Shown here piece by piece: positions 62,518-64,000 of a DNA stretch of 64,000 nt. Location: NCBI GenBank assembly GCA_963752045.1, contig CAVVWN010000014.1, positions 434,001 through 498,000 on the forward strand, written 5' to 3'. This DNA comes from DATKDF01 sp963752045. Lineage in GTDB: Bacteria > Acidobacteriota > Vicinamibacteria > Vicinamibacterales > SCN-69-37. The number at the start of each line of letters is the position of its first letter. Within the stretch, counting starts at the first letter, position 1. The notes beneath the pieces were generated by a model that saw nothing but the letters and a program-made list of their open reading frames with translations, searched no databases and had not been told where the DNA came from. Made by a program: the position numbers and the translations under genes.

Positions 62518-63970
62518 AGCGCGGGGGCGCCGGGCGCGGTCTCGCGCCCGGCTGCGTCCGCAGGCTCACGCCCACCGTCACGGCCACGCCGACGGCAAAG
62601 CCGGGGATCATCTCGTACAGATCGTAGACGTACGGCTTGACCGCGACGACCCACACGACGGCGGTGGCAAACCCGGCGACCATCCCCGCGATGGCGCCGG
62701 CTCTCGTCGTTCGCGGCCAGAACAGTCCGCAGAGAACGACCGGCGTGAACGCGCAGGCCAGGCCCGACCAGGCAAAGAGCACGAACCAGAAGACGAGACG
62801 GACCTCGCCCATCGCGAACGCCAATGCCGCCAGGCCGACCACGATCGTGCTGGCCTGGCCGATGCGCGCGATCCGTCGTTCGGTCATCGCCGGTCCGAAG
62901 ACCTGTTGCACGATGTCGCGCGCGATCGACGACGACACCAGGATGAGCAGCGAGTCCACGGTGGACATCGACGCGGCCAGCACGATCACGAGAAAGACCC
63001 CGACGAAGACGGCCGGCATCAGGCTCGTCGTCATCGCTGGGAGGATGGTCTCGGCGTCGGCCAGGCCTGGCACGAGCGCGCGGCCGGCGATGCCCGTCCC
63101 GATCGCGCCCAGGTCGAACACGATCATGCAGGCCACGGCGATCCACCCGCCTCGCACGATCTGCCGGCGATCTCGCGCCGAGATCCAGCGGACGAGCAAC
63201 TGCGGCGCGCCCAGGAAGGCGAGCCCGACGGCGACGAATCCGGCGGCGCTCGCCAGGCCCGGCAACGACAAGCCGGCCGACCCCATGAGGGAGAGAAGCG
63301 CCGGATCCTCCGCGCGCAGCGTCTCGATGACGGCGTCCCAGCCGCCGGCCGCCGAGAACCCGATGAACGGCATGACGAGCAGCCCGCCGAACATCAGGAG
63401 GCCCTGCACGAGATCGCTGTAGGCCACGGCCTTGAAGCCGCCGACCGTCGTGTAGAAAAGAATGAACCCCAGCCCGATGAGCGTGCCGGTCTGGTAACTG
63501 GTGCCGAGGAACGCGTCGAACGCCTTGCCCATCGCGGTGAGTTGCGCGGCGGTGTAGGCGGTCACCATCGTGACGATCACGACGAGGCCGATCCAGCGGA
63601 ACACGTGGCGGGTGTCGCCGAATCTCGAGGTCAGGTAGTCGGGAACCGTGATGGACCCGTACGCGTCGGTCGCGTCCTTGAATCGCGGCGCCACGAGCAT
63701 CCATCCGAGCGCCACGCCCAGCACCTCGCCGACGGCCACCCACAGCGCGTGGAACCCGACGGCATACCCCATGCCCGTGAGTCCGAGCAGCAGCCAGGCG
63801 CTCTCGCCGGTGGCGTTGTTGCTGAAGGCAATCACCCAGGCCGGCAGGCGCTTGTTCGCCACGTAGTAGCCGGCCACCGTGCCCGACTCGCCGCGGCTCC
63901 AGAGGCCAATGGCGAAGAGCACGACGCCGTAGAGGGCGAGCACCGTGAGGACTGCTGGCGAAAGCACCAT
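62510..63970 (-). CDS. Sodium:solute symporter (SSS family, PutP-like)
   Basis: 486 residues with about 13 hydrophobic helices. Family regions include YYVANKRLPAWVIAFSNNAT, GFHALWVAVGEVLGVALGWM, TVPDYLTSRFGDTRHVFRWI, FILFYTTVGGFKAVAYSDLV and FLVIVLAASMSTVDSLLILV (the ligand-binding and Na-site helix with STVDS). PutP-type transporters import proline or related solutes with Na+. The substrate is not proven. The gene seems complete at the window edge, with the ATG at 63970. Confidence 0.92.
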   Translation of the reverse strand: MVLSPAVLTVLALYGVVLFAIGLWSRGESGTVAGYYVANKRLPAWVIAFSNNATGESAWLLLGLTGMGYAVGFHALWVAVGEVLGVALGWMLVAPRFKDATDAYGSITVPDYLTSRFGDTRHVFRWIGLVVIVTMVTAYTAAQLTAMGKAFDAFLGTSYQTGTLIGLGFILFYTTVGGFKAVAYSDLVQGLLMFGGLLVMPFIGFSAAGGWDAVIETLRAEDPALLSLMGSAGLSLPGLASAAGFVAVGLAFLGAPQLLVRWISARDRRQIVRGGWIAVACMIVFDLGAIGTGIAGRALVPGLADAETILPAMTTSLMPAVFVGVFLVIVLAASMSTVDSLLILVSSSIARDIVQQVFGPAMTERRIARIGQASTIVVGLAALAFAMGEVRLVFWFVLFAWSGLACAFTPVVLCGLFWPRTTRAGAIAGMVAGFATAVVWVVAVKPYVYDLYEMIPGFAVGVAVTVGVSLRTQPGARPRPAPPRFT

Positions 63971-64000
63971 GGCTCGACAACCCGACCGAGTGAGCGTGTG

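Noticed and set aside
1..64000. Insertion sequences, complete prophage, secondary-metabolite or anti-phage clusters
   Set aside because: No transposase, phage structural gene, NRPS/PKS or recognised defence operon was found. Only the tRNA-Ser locus shows mobile-element traits.

Overview
The window is 64 kb of dense, high-GC DNA with coding on both strands. No plasmid or phage backbone is visible. The gene families suggest an Acidobacteriota genome, most likely of the Vicinamibacteria type: a PadR regulator coupled to a fused MacB/FtsX (ADOP-type) permease, a Ser/Thr kinase fused to a TolB-like propeller, a TonB receptor with an N-terminal carboxypeptidase-regulatory domain, tandem M13 peptidases, and many secreted propeller and Ig-like proteins. 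This placement is an inference from families, not a phylogeny. Several genes are split by single-base frameshifts although the protein stays conserved on both sides, so some apparent breaks are probably sequence errors in a draft or metagenome-derived assembly.

Layout. 1-7 kb: a two-component system (sensor kinase and OmpR-type regulator), a secreted TPR/TolB-propeller protein, a secreted thioredoxin-like protein with Ig-like repeats, and a cupin-like protein. 7-10.7 kb: a Tat-type GMC oxidoreductase, a degenerate sensor kinase lacking the phospho-accepting histidine, and a lipoprotein cytochrome c. 10.7-15 kb: an AlkA-type DNA glycosylase, gltX, and an arsenic group (arsC, arsM and divergent arsR) separated by unusual tandem and inverted repeats. 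15-20 kb: a frameshift-riddled FAD oxidoreductase followed by a 1107-residue CPBP-family membrane protease with a duplicated ectodomain. 20-28 kb: the PadR-ADOP pair, a secreted kinase-fold-like protein, a ParE-type toxin-antitoxin pair, an ornithine-cyclodeaminase family enzyme (frameshifted), a DJ-1/PfpI protein, an exported O-methyltransferase and a lipoprotein metalloprotease.

28-39 kb: GTP-dependent PEP carboxykinase, a secreted CocE/NonD hydrolase, a MerR regulator with a textbook 19-bp-spacer promoter, a small accessory island at tRNA-Ser(GCT) with two BrnT/BrnA-like modules, an integrase relic and a repeat-bounded ~730-bp insertion, then a secreted subtilisin-like protease, two exported proteins and the N-end-rule transferase Bpt. 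39-47.5 kb: a TonB-dependent receptor with two small membrane proteins, a lipoprotein, a polytopic membrane protein, and a pair of CNNM/CorC-type CBS membrane proteins. 47.5-53 kb: two tandem M13 (neprilysin-like) peptidases followed by a membrane-anchored PQQ-type propeller. 53-56.6 kb (minus strand): a probable hydroquinone catabolic operon (two-domain VOC ring-cleaving dioxygenase, esterase, maleylacetate reductase). 56.6-64 kb: the Ser/Thr kinase-TolB fusion, a protein consisting of two PARP-type zinc fingers, an OsmC protein, a nitronate-monooxygenase family enzyme, a DUF4920 exported protein and a sodium:solute symporter.

Themes: a large share of the products are exported or membrane-bound. 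Many genes overlap by 4 nt (ATGA/GTGA), which implies translational coupling. At least six genes carry a TANNNT -10 box 6-10 nt before the start codon and no Shine-Dalgarno sequence, which suggests leaderless transcripts. The items most worth following up are the tRNA-Ser mini-insertion, the stand-alone PARP-type zinc-finger protein, the secreted kinase-like protein, the histidine-less sensor kinase, the duplicated-ectodomain CPBP protease and the paired tandem-repeat arrays around the arsenic genes.
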